Source: an uncultured Ruminococcus sp. (GTDB lineage: Bacteria > Bacillota > Clostridia > Oscillospirales > Ruminococcaceae). Taken from it: 64,000 bases of DNA. The notes under the pieces were generated by a model. It made no database searches. It was given only the letters and a program-made list of their open reading frames with translations, and was not told where the DNA came from. The number at the start of each line of letters is the position of its first letter. The stretch's first letter is position 1. The stretch is from NCBI GenBank assembly GCA_902786965.1, contig CADAEJ010000002.1, positions 1 through 64,000 of the forward strand, written 5' to 3'. Both the position numbers and the translations under genes were made by a program. This document shows positions 17,440 through 24,807 of this stretch, one piece after another.

Positions 17440-17985
17440 ATGAAAAAACAGAAAACGAGCTTTAAGGTGGCGCTGGGCGGCATTATCAGCGCGGTGTGCC
17501 TTATCGCTATGTTCTGCTCGGGCTTTCTGCCGATGCTTGACTACGCTATACCCACATTTGCGGGCTTTCTGATGGTCGTTATGATAGTTGAGGTCGATCG
17601 CAGCTGGGCTATAACGACCTACATTGCGGTCAGCCTGCTGTGCCCGTTCCTGACTCCGAACATTCAGGCGGCGGCGCTGTTCATAATCTTTATGGGGTAC
17701 TACCCTATCCTCAAATACGGGCTGGATCAGCGCAAAAACAAGGTGCTTGCGTGGATAATAAAATTCGCGGTGTTCAACGCGGCGATGGCGCTGTTCTTTT
17801 TCCTGTTCACGAAGATCTTCGTATCGCAGGATATGCTCGACGGTATGGAGTCATTCGGCAAATGGGCGATACTTGTGCTGTGGGCGGCGGCGAATTTCTT
17901 TTTCCTGCTGTACGAATATGCGCTCACGCAGCTTATCGAGCTGTATGTCAAGTGGTTCCGCAAAAAGATACTTCGCAAAAAATAA
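17440..17985 (+). CDS. Unrecognised small integral membrane protein (181 aa)
   Basis: No family recognised. By eye it has five hydrophobic helices: about 10-30, 35-50, 58-85, 100-128 and 140-165. The last is followed by a basic C-terminus (WFRKKILRKK). The overall plan resembles small S-component-like membrane proteins, but no binding motif is visible. The ATG follows GGAG at a somewhat long 12-nt spacing. The gene stands alone, with the hairpin array upstream and a terminator just behind. Length and codon use suggest a real gene. Confidence 0.7.
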   Translation: MKKQKTSFKVALGGIISAVCLIAMFCSGFLPMLDYAIPTFAGFLMVVMIVEVDRSWAITTYIAVSLLCPFLTPNIQAAALFIIFMGYYPILKYGLDQRKNKVLAWIIKFAVFNAAMALFFFLFTKIFVSQDMLDGMESFGKWAILVLWAAANFFFLLYEYALTQLIELYVKWFRKKILRKK

Positions 17986-17986
17986 C

Positions 17987-18013
17987 GAACGTCTGCAAAG
18001 GCGTTCTTTTTTT
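17987..18013 (+). terminator. Terminator of the small membrane protein gene
   Basis: GAACGTC / GGCGTTC stem (one wobble pair) followed by TTTTTTT. Confidence 0.8.
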
Positions 18014-18088
18014 GTCAATGCGCACAAAAAATCGCCTGCAAACAGTGCAGCAATACGATTTATCTTTTAATTTAGACATATTTGAGTA

Positions 18089-18114
18089 TTTGTTGCACGT
18101 TTCAATGCAACAAA
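18089..18114. promoter_or_regulatory. Perfect 9-bp inverted repeat, possible operator
   Basis: TTTGTTGCA (18089-18097) and TGCAACAAA (18106-18114) around an 8-nt spacer, 50 bp before the DUF6291-like gene. There is no T-run, so it is more likely an operator than a terminator. Confidence 0.45.
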
Positions 18115-18164
18115 ACCCCGATTTCTGCCTGTAAGTAAAGGGCATAGAAAAGGAGGTATGAAAT

Positions 18165-18833
18165 ATGCCGGAGAGTTTTGTATTTTACGAGAGTTATCTG
18201 AGGGGTATCGAGCTGCAAAGTGAGCAGGTGCAGGCAAAGCTTTTCCTTGCGGTGTGCAGATATGCGCTGCGCGGTGAGCAGCCGCAGGGGCTTACAGACA
18301 GCGAGCTTGGTCTTTTCGAGCTGATGCGCCCGACTATCGACTCAAATTCGCAAAGGCGGGAAAAGAGTAGAAGCGGCGGTGCCCCACTTGGTAACCAGAA
18401 CGCAAGAAAACAACCAAAACAATCAAAGAAAACAACAGTTGAAACAACTGAACAACAAAAACAACCTAATGAAAATGAAACTGAAACTGTAACTGTAAAT
18501 GAAGATGAAGATGAAGATGTGACTGAACGATCTGCGCCCGACTACAGCGAGGTAGCGCTGACAGCGGACGAGATGAACGAGCTTGTGGGTCTGTCCGACC
18601 GTCTGTCAGTCAACGCCTATATCAAGAAATTGTCTGATTGGCAGGCAGCTAACAAAAAGCGCTCTGTTAAGGCATACACGGTCATCAGGGGGTGGATAAC
18701 GCAGGACAAGGCAGCAGGGAGCAAAAGCTGTGTGAACTTCCCTGCTGATGATAACGAGAACAAGTCATACACAGTTGAAAAGCTGGAGGCTATCTCACGC
18801 AGTTTTATGAGCCGTAACAGAGATTTAGATTAA
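18165..18833 (+). CDS. DUF6291-like phage/mobile-element protein with low-complexity middle (222 aa)
   Basis: The N-terminal 70 residues (FYESYLRGIELQ, then a helical segment ending FELMRPTID) and the GGAPLGNQNA motif are typical of small replication-associated proteins of phages and mobile elements. Residues about 80-130 are a Lys/Gln/Thr/Glu/Asp stretch encoded by A-rich short repeats, unlike the neighbouring DNA. The C-terminal 80 residues look like a DNA-binding or helicase-loader-type helical domain (VKAYTVIRGWI). A good RBS (AAGGAGGT) precedes the ATG. No other phage genes adjoin, so it may be a remnant or a solitary gene beside a tRNA cluster. Function is not established. Confidence 0.65.
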   Translation: MPESFVFYESYLRGIELQSEQVQAKLFLAVCRYALRGEQPQGLTDSELGLFELMRPTIDSNSQRREKSRSGGAPLGNQNARKQPKQSKKTTVETTEQQKQPNENETETVTVNEDEDEDVTERSAPDYSEVALTADEMNELVGLSDRLSVNAYIKKLSDWQAANKKRSVKAYTVIRGWITQDKAAGSKSCVNFPADDNENKSYTVEKLEAISRSFMSRNRDLD

Positions 18834-18869
18834 CATTTTGTAAAGTGATGCAAATCGTAAAAAAAGTGC

Positions 18870-18898
18870 TTGACAAATGAAACCTGTTATGATATAAT
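18870..18898 (+). promoter_or_regulatory. Consensus promoter of the tRNA-Gly/Arg/His cluster
   Basis: TTGACA (18870-18875), 17-bp spacer, TATAAT (18893-18898). A leader inverted repeat CGTCAATT / AATTGACG follows at 18905-18934. Confidence 0.85.
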
Positions 18899-18940
18899 AA
18901 ATATCGTCAATTGAGGGGGTGCCCAAAATTGACGGTTTAT

Positions 18941-19011
18941 GCGGGTGTAGTTCAGTGGTAGAACCCCAGCCTTCCAAGCTGGTCATGTGAGTTCGATTCT
19001 CATCACCCGCT
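18941..19011 (+). tRNA. tRNA-Gly (anticodon TCC)
   Basis: Acceptor GCGGGTG paired with CACCCGC, anticodon loop CTTCCAA between CCAGC and GCTGG, TPsiC arm GTTCGATTC. CCA not encoded. Confidence 0.95.
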
Positions 19012-19016
19012 TTGGC

Positions 19017-19054
19017 AAAATGCACTTGAGAAATATCCACTCGGTGCATTTTTT
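19017..19054 (+). terminator. Hairpin terminator between tRNA-Gly and tRNA-Arg
   Basis: AAAATGCAC / GTGCATTTT stem with a T6 tail. Confidence 0.75.
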
Positions 19055-19065
19055 AGCTGATGTAT

Positions 19066-19139
19066 GCGTCATTAGCTCAGTTGGATAGAGCAACCGCCTT
19101 CTAAGCGGTAGGTCACTGGTTCGAATCCAGTATGGCGTG
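19066..19139 (+). tRNA. tRNA-Arg (anticodon TCT)
   Basis: Acceptor GCGTCAT pairs with ATGGCGT (two wobbles), anticodon loop CTTCTAA between CCGC and GCGG, TPsiC loop GGTTCGAATCC. CCA not encoded. Confidence 0.93.
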
Positions 19140-19142
19140 TTT

Positions 19143-19169
19143 ACCTGACTTGGTTCAGGTATTATTTTT
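19143..19169 (+). terminator. Hairpin between tRNA-Arg and tRNA-His
   Basis: ACCTGA / TCAGGT stem followed by ATTATTTTTA; a weak terminator or processing hairpin. Confidence 0.5.
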
Positions 19170-19171
19170 AT

Positions 19172-19247
19172 GGTGGGTATAGCGTAGCTGGCCTAACGCG
19201 TCAGATTGTGGCTCTGAAGACCGAGAGTTCAAATCTCTCTACTCACC
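19172..19247 (+). tRNA. tRNA-His (anticodon GTG)
   Basis: Acceptor GTGGGTA / TACTCAC with the His-specific extra G at -1 (19172) opposite C73 (19247). The anticodon loop TTGTGGC lies between TCAGA and TCTGA. Confidence 0.95.
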
Positions 19248-19261
19248 CTTTATGAAAACCG

Positions 19262-19296
19262 CCTGTTTGCAAGGTTTGCAGACAGGTGTTTTTTTA
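19262..19296 (+). terminator. Terminator of the tRNA cluster
   Basis: 11-bp stem CCTGTTTGCAA / TTGCAGACAGG (one wobble) followed by T7. Confidence 0.85.
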
Positions 19297-19312
19297 TTCG
19301 CGCAAATCAAAT

Positions 19313-19346
19313 GCCGCCCGACTTTTTACGGTCAGGCGGCTTTTTT
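19313..19346 (+). terminator. Second terminator-like hairpin behind the tRNA cluster
   Basis: GCCGCC-GAC / GTC-GGCGGC with one mismatch, followed by T6 on the plus strand. It also follows the GGDEF remnant on the minus strand, without a T-run there. Confidence 0.65.
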
Positions 19347-19348
19347 CA

Positions 19349-19484
19349 TTATGATGTGGTATACTTGCTCTTAATGCGGGACTTATCCTCGTACATAGCT
19401 TTATCTGCGCACTTGAAAACGCTCTCAACGGTGGTGTCCTCGGGTGTATACTGCGCCATGCCGACTGCGGATATCAGCTCGTTA
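19349..19484 (-). pseudogene. C-terminal remnant of a GGDEF (diguanylate cyclase) gene
   Basis: In a frame different from the Rrf2 gene, this stretch reads ISAVGMAQYTPED, then VFKCADKAMYEDKSR and a short tail to a TAA at 19349-19351. That is the last beta strand and the ADKAMYxxK helix of a GGDEF domain. No start, GGDEF motif or upstream part is present. It has been cut off by fusion to the end of the Rrf2 gene, so it cannot make c-di-GMP. Confidence 0.75.
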
Positions 19485-19896
19485 AGCGGCTGCTATCATT
19501 TACAAGATCCTGCAGGGTAATGGTATCCACAACGCTGTTGATAGCGCTGTACAGCTTTTCCCACACGCCCAGCGTAACGCAGCTGTCTGCGCGCGGACAG
19601 TCATTATGCTCGACCTCAAGGCACTGCACGGGTGCAAGGCTGCCCTCGGTGAGCCGCAGTATCATACCGACGGTGTAATCCTTGGGCTCGTTGGTGAGCA
19701 TATATCCCCCGCCCGAGCCGCGAACGCTCCTGACAAAGCCTGCACGGCTCAAAACGGAGATGATCTGTTCAAGATACTTTACGCTGATACCCTGTCTTTG
19801 TGCGACATCTTTGAGTGCGACATACTTGCCCTGCTCGCACAGCGCAAGGTCAAGCATAAGGCGCAGGGCGTATCTGCCCTTGGTTGAGATAAGCAT
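19474..19896 (-). CDS. Rrf2-family transcriptional regulator, CymR/IscR-like (140 aa)
   Basis: Winged-helix repressor of the Rrf2 family, with MLISTKGRYALRLMLDLA at the start, the recognition region GISVKYLEQIIS and the wing motif GSGGGYML. Three Cys follow in Cys-x8-Cys-x5-Cys spacing (QCLEVEHNDCPRADSC), close to the Fe-S ligand region of IscR. It lies behind cysK, which favours a role in cysteine or sulfur control. ATG 19896 follows AAGGAA; a TTG nine bases upstream is unlikely. The last few residues (SSRLTS) come from sequence shared, in another frame, with a decayed GGDEF gene, so the C-terminus was altered by a deletion. Confidence 0.87.
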   Translation of the reverse strand: MLISTKGRYALRLMLDLALCEQGKYVALKDVAQRQGISVKYLEQIISVLSRAGFVRSVRGSGGGYMLTNEPKDYTVGMILRLTEGSLAPVQCLEVEHNDCPRADSCVTLGVWEKLYSAINSVVDTITLQDLVNDSSRLTS

Positions 19897-19934
19897 TACG
19901 GTCAATTCCTTTCAATAGATACTATTATACTTTA

Positions 19935-19963
19935 ATTATAAGCTTTTCCATAGGATTTGTCAA
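19935..19963 (-). promoter_or_regulatory. Perfect consensus promoter of the Rrf2 gene
   Basis: TTGACA (19958-19963), 17-bp spacer, TATAAT (19935-19940) on the minus strand. The gene therefore has its own promoter behind the cysK terminator. Confidence 0.88.
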
Positions 19964-19971
19964 GAATAGAC

Positions 19972-20014
19972 AAAAAAGCGGAGCATCGGCAAAATGCCGA
20001 CATTCCGCTTTTTC
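19972..20014 (-). terminator. Terminator of the metY1-cysK operon
   Basis: Two-part stem AAAGCGGA and TGTCGGCA mirrored by TGCCGATGC and TCCGCTTT, with T6 on the minus strand; T5 on the plus side as well. Confidence 0.88.
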
Positions 20015-20026
20015 GGGAAAGATATA

Positions 20027-20959
20027 TTATTCTGTGAACAGTGCTGTTGAATAGTATCTGTCGCCGCTGTCGGGGAGAAGTGCAACGATAGTCTTGCCCT
20101 TGTTTTCGGGGCGCTTTGCAAGCTCGATAGCTGCGTGAAGTGCTGCGCCCGAGGAGATACCTACCGAGATACCCTCCTTTTTAGCGAGCAGCTTTGCCTT
20201 TGCAAAGGCATCCTCGTTTGATACGGCAAACACCTCGTCATAGATGTCTGTATCAAGCACCTCGGGTACAAAGCCTGCGCCGATACCCTGGATCTTGTGA
20301 GAGCCTGCTTTGCCCTGTGAAAGCACGGGTGAGCTTTCAGGCTCAACGGCTACGACCTTTACTGCGGGGTTCTTGCCCTTGAGGAATGCGCCGACGCCGC
20401 TTACTGTTCCGCCCGTGCCGACACCTGCGATGAAGATATCGACCTTTCCGTCGGTATCGTTCCAGATCTCCGGACCTGTTGTGGTGCGGTGAATCTCGGG
20501 GTTAGCAGGGTTTACGAACTGCCCCGGGATAAAGCTGCCGGGGATCTGCTTTGAAAGCTCCTCTGCCTTGGCGATAGCGCCTTTCATTCCCTGCGAGCCG
20601 TCTGTGAGGACGATCTCTGCGCCGTATGAACGCAGGATATTGCGTCTTTCAACGCTCATCGTTTCGGGCATTGTGATGATGATGCGGTAGCCCTTTGCTG
20701 CGGCGATAGATGCAAGTCCGATACCTGTGTTGCCCGAGGTCGGCTCGATGATGACAGAGCCCTCCTTGAGCAGACCGTTCTGCTCAGCCTTTTCGATCAT
20801 TGCCTTGGCGATCCTGTCCTTGACGCTGCCTGCGGGATTGAAGTATTCCAGCTTTGCAAGCACGGTCGCTTCAAGTCCAAGCTCCTGCTCGATGTTTACG
20901 GTTTCAACAAGCGGAGTGTTTCCGATAAGTCCGAGTGTACCCTTGTAGATGTTTGCCAT
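20027..20959 (-). CDS. cysK: Cysteine synthase A, O-acetylserine sulfhydrylase (310 aa)
   Basis: PLP enzyme that makes cysteine from O-acetylserine and sulfide. It shows the PLP Lys in GSVKDRIAK (near residue 45), the substrate loop [11 protein letters not shown], the phosphate-binding GTGGTVSG loop and the C-terminal [10 protein letters not shown] motif. Length is normal. It starts 21 bp after the end of metY1 with RBS AGGAGAG, forming a two-gene operon. A second, MccA-like paralogue is at 35659-36567. Here [11 protein letters not shown] and full length favour the plain OASS role. Confidence 0.93.
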   Translation of the reverse strand: MANIYKGTLGLIGNTPLVETVNIEQELGLEATVLAKLEYFNPAGSVKDRIAKAMIEKAEQNGLLKEGSVIIEPTSGNTGIGLASIAAAKGYRIIITMPETMSVERRNILRSYGAEIVLTDGSQGMKGAIAKAEELSKQIPGSFIPGQFVNPANPEIHRTTTGPEIWNDTDGKVDIFIAGVGTGGTVSGVGAFLKGKNPAVKVVAVEPESSPVLSQGKAGSHKIQGIGAGFVPEVLDTDIYDEVFAVSNEDAFAKAKLLAKKEGISVGISSGAALHAAIELAKRPENKGKTIVALLPDSGDRYYSTALFTE

Positions 20960-20980
20960 AAGAATCTCTCCTTTATACCT

Positions 20981-22261
20981 TTATCTGATAGCGGCAAAGC
21001 CGTTTTCGAGGTCTGCGATGATATCGTCGATATGCTCTGTGCCTATCGAAAGTCTGATCGTGTTCTGATTGATGCCTGCATCGGTCAGCTCCTGCTCGGA
21101 AAGCTGTGAATGTGTTGTTGACGCAGGGTGGATAACAAGCGACTTTACATCGGCAACATTTGCAAGCAGCGAGAAGATCTTCAGCGCGTCAATGAACTTC
21201 CAAGCCTCTTCCTTTCCGCCCTTGATGTCGAATGTGAATATCGAGCCGCCGCCGTTTTTGAAGTATCTGCTGTAAAGCTCGTGCTGCGGATGATCTGGCA
21301 GGGACGGGTGGTTGACCTTTTCTACCAGCGGATGTGCCGAGAGGAACTCAACGACCTTCTTTGTGTTTTCAGCGTGGCGTTCAAGGCGCAGAGAAAGTGT
21401 TTCTATGCCCTGCAGGAGCAGGAATGCGTTGAACGGTGAGATAGTCGCGCCCGTATCGCGCAGAAGGATAGCTCTGATGTAGGTGACAAACGCTGCCGGA
21501 CCTGCTGCTGCGGTGAAGGAAACACCGTGATAGCTTGGGTTTGGTGCTGCGATGCCCGGGAACTTTTCTGCGCTCCAATTGAACTTGCCCGAGTCAACGA
21601 TGATGCCGCCCAGTGTTGTGCCGTGGCCGCCAAGGAACTTTGTTGCAGAATGTACAACGATGTCTGCACCGTGCTCGATAGGTCTGATAAGGTACGGTGT
21701 ACCGAATGTATTGTCGATAACAAGCGGTATGTTATGCTCGTGTGCGAGCTTGCTCAAAACATCAATATCGGGGATATCGCTGTTCGGGTTGCCGAGCGTT
21801 TCGATGAAGATAGCCTTTGTTTCGGGCTTGATAGCTGCCTTGACTTCATCAAGGTCATGGATATCGACAAATGTAGTTTCGATGCCGTAGATAGGCAGAG
21901 TGTGCGCAAGCAGGTTGTAGCTGCCGCCGTAGATGGTCTTTTGTGCGACGATATGCTCGCCCTTGCCTGCAAGCGCCTGTATAGCGTAGGTGATAGCTGC
22001 TGCTCCCGATGCTACTGCAAGTGCTGCGACACCGCCCTCGAGCGCTGCGACTCTCTTTTCAAGAACGTCCTGTGTGGAGTTGGTGAGCCTGCCGTAGATG
22101 TTGCCTGCATCGGCAAGACCAAAGCGCGCTGCTGCGTGCTGCGAATTATGGAAAACGTAAGATGTGGTCTGGTAGATAGGCACTGCCCTTGAATCTGTTG
22201 CAGGGTCTGCCTGCTCCTGTCCGACGTGAAGCTGTAATGTTTCAAATTTATAGTTACTCAT
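20981..22261 (-). CDS. metY: O-acetylhomoserine sulfhydrylase, MetY (426 aa)
   Basis: PLP enzyme that joins O-acetylhomoserine with sulfide (giving homocysteine) or methanethiol (giving methionine directly). It has the Cys/Met-metabolism fold: YGRLTNSTQDVLEKR near residue 55, DNTFGTPYL with the PLP-stacking segment, and the PLP Lys in HSATKFLGGHGT. Length (about 426 aa) and the LLQGIETL segment match the MetY class rather than MetB. RBS AGGAG. It is the first gene of metY1-cysK, read from a promoter carrying two CCTA-N9-TAGG-type boxes, behind a 170-nt leader with a small ORF. A second copy lies at 45642-46931. Confidence 0.92.
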   Translation of the reverse strand: MSNYKFETLQLHVGQEQADPATDSRAVPIYQTTSYVFHNSQHAAARFGLADAGNIYGRLTNSTQDVLEKRVAALEGGVAALAVASGAAAITYAIQALAGKGEHIVAQKTIYGGSYNLLAHTLPIYGIETTFVDIHDLDEVKAAIKPETKAIFIETLGNPNSDIPDIDVLSKLAHEHNIPLVIDNTFGTPYLIRPIEHGADIVVHSATKFLGGHGTTLGGIIVDSGKFNWSAEKFPGIAAPNPSYHGVSFTAAAGPAAFVTYIRAILLRDTGATISPFNAFLLLQGIETLSLRLERHAENTKKVVEFLSAHPLVEKVNHPSLPDHPQHELYSRYFKNGGGSIFTFDIKGGKEEAWKFIDALKIFSLLANVADVKSLVIHPASTTHSQLSEQELTDAGINQNTIRLSIGTEHIDDIIADLENGFAAIR

Positions 22262-22320
22262 GATAGTTTACTCCTTTATATTTAATATAGTGATTGATCG
22301 TGTTATTTTCCCTCTTATCC

Positions 22321-22389
22321 TTACTTTTCAGAGCGCATTCGCCCGAAGCGGTAATTGCTGCGGATAAGCAATGTGAAATGTATTGTCAT
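22321..22389 (-). CDS. Possible leader peptide in the metY1 5' leader (22 aa)
   Basis: A 23-codon frame (MTIHFTLLIRSNYRFGRMRS then EK and stop) begins at an ATG with AGAGGTG 8 nt upstream. It lies between the metY1 promoter and gene. It has no Cys or Met run to suggest classical attenuation, but its ribosome site is as good as those of real genes nearby. Translation could couple to structures in the remaining 60 nt of leader. It may be chance. Confidence 0.4.
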   Translation of the reverse strand: MTIHFTLLIRSNYRFGRMRSEK

Positions 22390-22419
22390 TATCAGCACCT
22401 CTTTGTCAATAACTATTTT

Positions 22420-22474
22420 CCTATCGGATTGGTATGGTTTAAGTATAACCCATATTTCCTACAAAGTCAATAGG
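22420..22474 (-). promoter_or_regulatory. metY1 promoter with two Rrf2-type boxes
   Basis: On the minus strand TTGACT (22465-22470), 17-bp spacer, TATACT (22442-22447). A perfect palindrome TTTCCTA-N9-TAGGAAA (22455-22477) overlies the -35 box. A degenerate copy, CCTA-N9-TATG (22420-22436), covers the transcription start. This is the expected layout for a repressor. Confidence 0.75.
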
Positions 22475-22503
22475 AAATTGTGTACAAAGAAACCGAATAT
22501 AAA

Positions 22504-22601
22504 CCTACTTTTATTGTAGGTTATTATGAAAATTGCATAAACCTATTGACTTGGTAGGCTTTTGATGATAAAATAATACTATTCCATAGTGTAATGGTAG
22601 G
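22504..22601 (+). promoter_or_regulatory. suf operon promoter with three Rrf2-type boxes
   Basis: TTGACT (22546-22551), 17-bp spacer, TAAAAT (22569-22574). Boxes: AACCTAC-N7-GTAGGTT (22502-22522, equal to CCTA-N9-TAGG), CCTA-N9-TAGG over the -35 box (22542-22558), and CATA-N9-TAGG at the transcription start (22585-22601). The arrangement mirrors the divergent metY1 promoter. Confidence 0.75.
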
Positions 22602-22642
22602 ATTTATTACATACTATATTTATATACAAAAGGAGAATGGAT

Positions 22643-23389
22643 ATGTCACATCTGCTTACAATAACAGACCTGTGCGTCAATGCGCAGGACAAGGCTGTGC
22701 TGCACGGCGTTGATCTGGCTGTCGAGCAAGGCAGCACCAACGTTCTTATGGGACCAAACGGCGCAGGAAAATCAACGCTCGGGCTTACGGTAATGGGAAG
22801 CCCCGAGTACACCGTCACGGGCGGAAAGATCATTTTTGACGGGCAGGATATTACAAACGAATCGGCTTACGAGCGTGCAAAGAGAGGGATATTCCTCTCG
22901 TTTCAGAACCCTGTGGAGATACCCGGCATCACGCTTTCGGAATTTCTGCGCAACTCGCTTGAACAGATAAGCGGTAAGCATATGAAGCTGTGGGACTTCA
23001 AAAAGAAGCTCAAAGAGGCGATGGATACTCTTAATATGGATCCGTCATATGCGGACAGAGATCTCAACGTGGGGTTCTCGGGCGGTGAGAAAAAGAAGTC
23101 GGAGATATTGCAGCTGCTTATCTTGCAGCCAAAGCTCGCAATACTTGACGAGACCGACTCGGGACTTGACGTTGACGCGGTAAAGACGGTATCGCAGGGC
23201 ATCAGCGAATACAAGGAGCGCACGGGCGGCACGCTGCTTATCATCACGCACAACACAAAGATACTCGATGCGCTCACTGTTGACACAACGCACATACTTG
23301 CAGACGGAAAGATAGCTGCACGGGGCGGCTCGGAGCTTGCTTACGATGTTATTGAAAACGGCTTTGACAGATATATCGGCAGGGAGTGA
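22643..23389 (+). CDS. sufC: SufC, ATPase of the SUF Fe-S assembly complex (248 aa)
   Basis: Cytoplasmic ABC-type ATPase that powers the SufBCD scaffold. Walker A GPNGAGKST (near residue 36), the Q-loop in SFQNP, the signature FSGGEKKKSEI and Walker B AILDETDSGLD are all present. The last two are SufC-specific variants. The second ATG (22643) is preferred because AGGAG lies only 2 nt before the first (22637). It is the first gene of sufC-B-D-S-U-rrf2, separated from sufB by 4 bp. Confidence 0.93.
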   Translation: MSHLLTITDLCVNAQDKAVLHGVDLAVEQGSTNVLMGPNGAGKSTLGLTVMGSPEYTVTGGKIIFDGQDITNESAYERAKRGIFLSFQNPVEIPGITLSEFLRNSLEQISGKHMKLWDFKKKLKEAMDTLNMDPSYADRDLNVGFSGGEKKKSEILQLLILQPKLAILDETDSGLDVDAVKTVSQGISEYKERTGGTLLIITHNTKILDALTVDTTHILADGKIAARGGSELAYDVIENGFDRYIGRE

Positions 23390-23393
23390 GAAG

Positions 23394-24803
23394 ATGAGCG
23401 AAAAGACTTATGTTGCGGACATTGACCGTTCACGCTATGATTTCAGGTTCGATGAGGACGAGAGCAGCTTTCTCGGCAGCGGACTTGACAGCGAGATAGT
23501 CAATGCGATATCGCAGGAAAAGGGCGACCCCGAGTGGATGAGGCAGCTGCGTCTGCACTCGCTGGAGATATACAACAAGACAAAAATGGTCGAGTGGGGA
23601 CCCTCGATAGACGAGCTTGACGTTGACAGGATAATCACATACATCAGGCAGAAAAGCCGTATGAACACCGACTGGAACGATGTCCCCGATGACATCAAGC
23701 AGACGTTTGAGAACCTGGGCATACCGCAGGCGGAGAGAGAATCGCTCGCAGGCGTGGGTGCGCAGTATGACAGCGAGCTTGTTTACCACAATGTGAGAAA
23801 AGAGGTCGCGCAGTCGGGCGTGGTGTACACTGACCTTGAAAGCGCTATGCACGATGAACGCTACGCCGAGATGATAAGAACGCACTTTATGAAGCTCGTT
23901 CCGCCGACTGACCACAAGTTTGCGGCGCTGCACGGTGCGGTATGGTCGGGCGGCTCGTTTGTGTACGTCCCAAAGGGAGTAAGGCTTGAGATACCGCTGC
24001 AATCGTATTTCAGGCTGAATGCAAAGGGTGCGGGACAGTTTGAGCATACGCTGATAATCCTCGAGGAAGATTCTTATCTGCACTTTATAGAAGGCTGCTC
24101 TGCGCCGAAATACTACGAGGCAGGTCTGCACGCGGGCTGCGTTGAGCTGTTTGTCGGCAAAAACGCAACGCTGCGCTACTCCACTATCGAGAACTGGTCA
24201 AAGAATATGTACAACCTCAACACCAAGCGCGCTCTGGTCGAGCAGGGCGGAAAGATAGAGTGGGTGTCGGGCAGCTTCGGCTCGCACGTTTCATACCTTT
24301 ACCCGATGAGCATTCTGAACGGCGAGGGCGCACGCGCAGAGTTCACGGGAATAACCTTTGCAGGAGAGGGACAAAATCTTGACACGGGTGCAAAAATGGT
24401 ACACAACGCGCCCAACACATCATCGTTTATGAACACCAAATCTATCAGCAAATCGGGCGGCATAAGCACCTTCAGGAGTGCTGTTGTGGTCAAGGAGAAC
24501 GCGCACGGCAGCAAAAGCTCGGTCAGCTGTGAATCGCTTATGCTTGACAGCATATCGCGCTCTGACACGGTGCCTGCGATGGACATTCGCACAAAGTACG
24601 CTGATGTCGGTCACGAGGCGAAGATAGGGCGCATCAGCGATGAATCTGTTTTCTACCTGATGAGCAGAGGAATGAGCGAGCAGGACGCAAAGGCGATGAT
24701 AGTAAGAGGCTTTGCAGACAACGTTTCAAAGGAGCTTCCGCTTGAATACGCGATGGAGATGAACAATCTTATCGGGCTTGAGATGCACGGAAGTATAGGG
24801 TGA
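23394..24803 (+). CDS. sufB: SufB, Fe-S cluster scaffold (470 aa)
   Basis: Scaffold subunit on which new Fe-S clusters are built with SufC and SufD. It shows the SufB N-terminal PEWMRQLRLHSLEIY segment, VYVPKGVRLEIPLQSYFR, the ENWSKNMYNLNTKRA stretch and the C-terminal ISRSDTVPAMDIR motif. Length is normal (about 470). ATG 23394 follows GGGAGTGAGAAG. The earlier in-frame ATG lies inside sufC and is not used. It is followed at 4 bp by sufD. Confidence 0.95.
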   Translation: MSEKTYVADIDRSRYDFRFDEDESSFLGSGLDSEIVNAISQEKGDPEWMRQLRLHSLEIYNKTKMVEWGPSIDELDVDRIITYIRQKSRMNTDWNDVPDDIKQTFENLGIPQAERESLAGVGAQYDSELVYHNVRKEVAQSGVVYTDLESAMHDERYAEMIRTHFMKLVPPTDHKFAALHGAVWSGGSFVYVPKGVRLEIPLQSYFRLNAKGAGQFEHTLIILEEDSYLHFIEGCSAPKYYEAGLHAGCVELFVGKNATLRYSTIENWSKNMYNLNTKRALVEQGGKIEWVSGSFGSHVSYLYPMSILNGEGARAEFTGITFAGEGQNLDTGAKMVHNAPNTSSFMNTKSISKSGGISTFRSAVVVKENAHGSKSSVSCESLMLDSISRSDTVPAMDIRTKYADVGHEAKIGRISDESVFYLMSRGMSEQDAKAMIVRGFADNVSKELPLEYAMEMNNLIGLEMHGSIG

Positions 24804-24807
24804 TAAA

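Noticed and set aside
17100..17440. A CRISPR array
   Set aside because: The hairpins differ in sequence and there are no equal-length spacers or cas genes.
18941..19247. An integrated element with tRNA-derived attachment repeats
   Set aside because: I found no duplicate of any tRNA 3' end nearby and no integrase.
19349..19484. A functional diguanylate cyclase
   Set aside because: Only the last 40 or so residues of a GGDEF domain remain; the active-site motif and start are gone.
22262..22435. A SAM or T-box riboswitch before metY1
   Set aside because: The leader is about 170 nt but shows no conserved K-turn or T-box sequence; only a small ORF and weak structure are visible.
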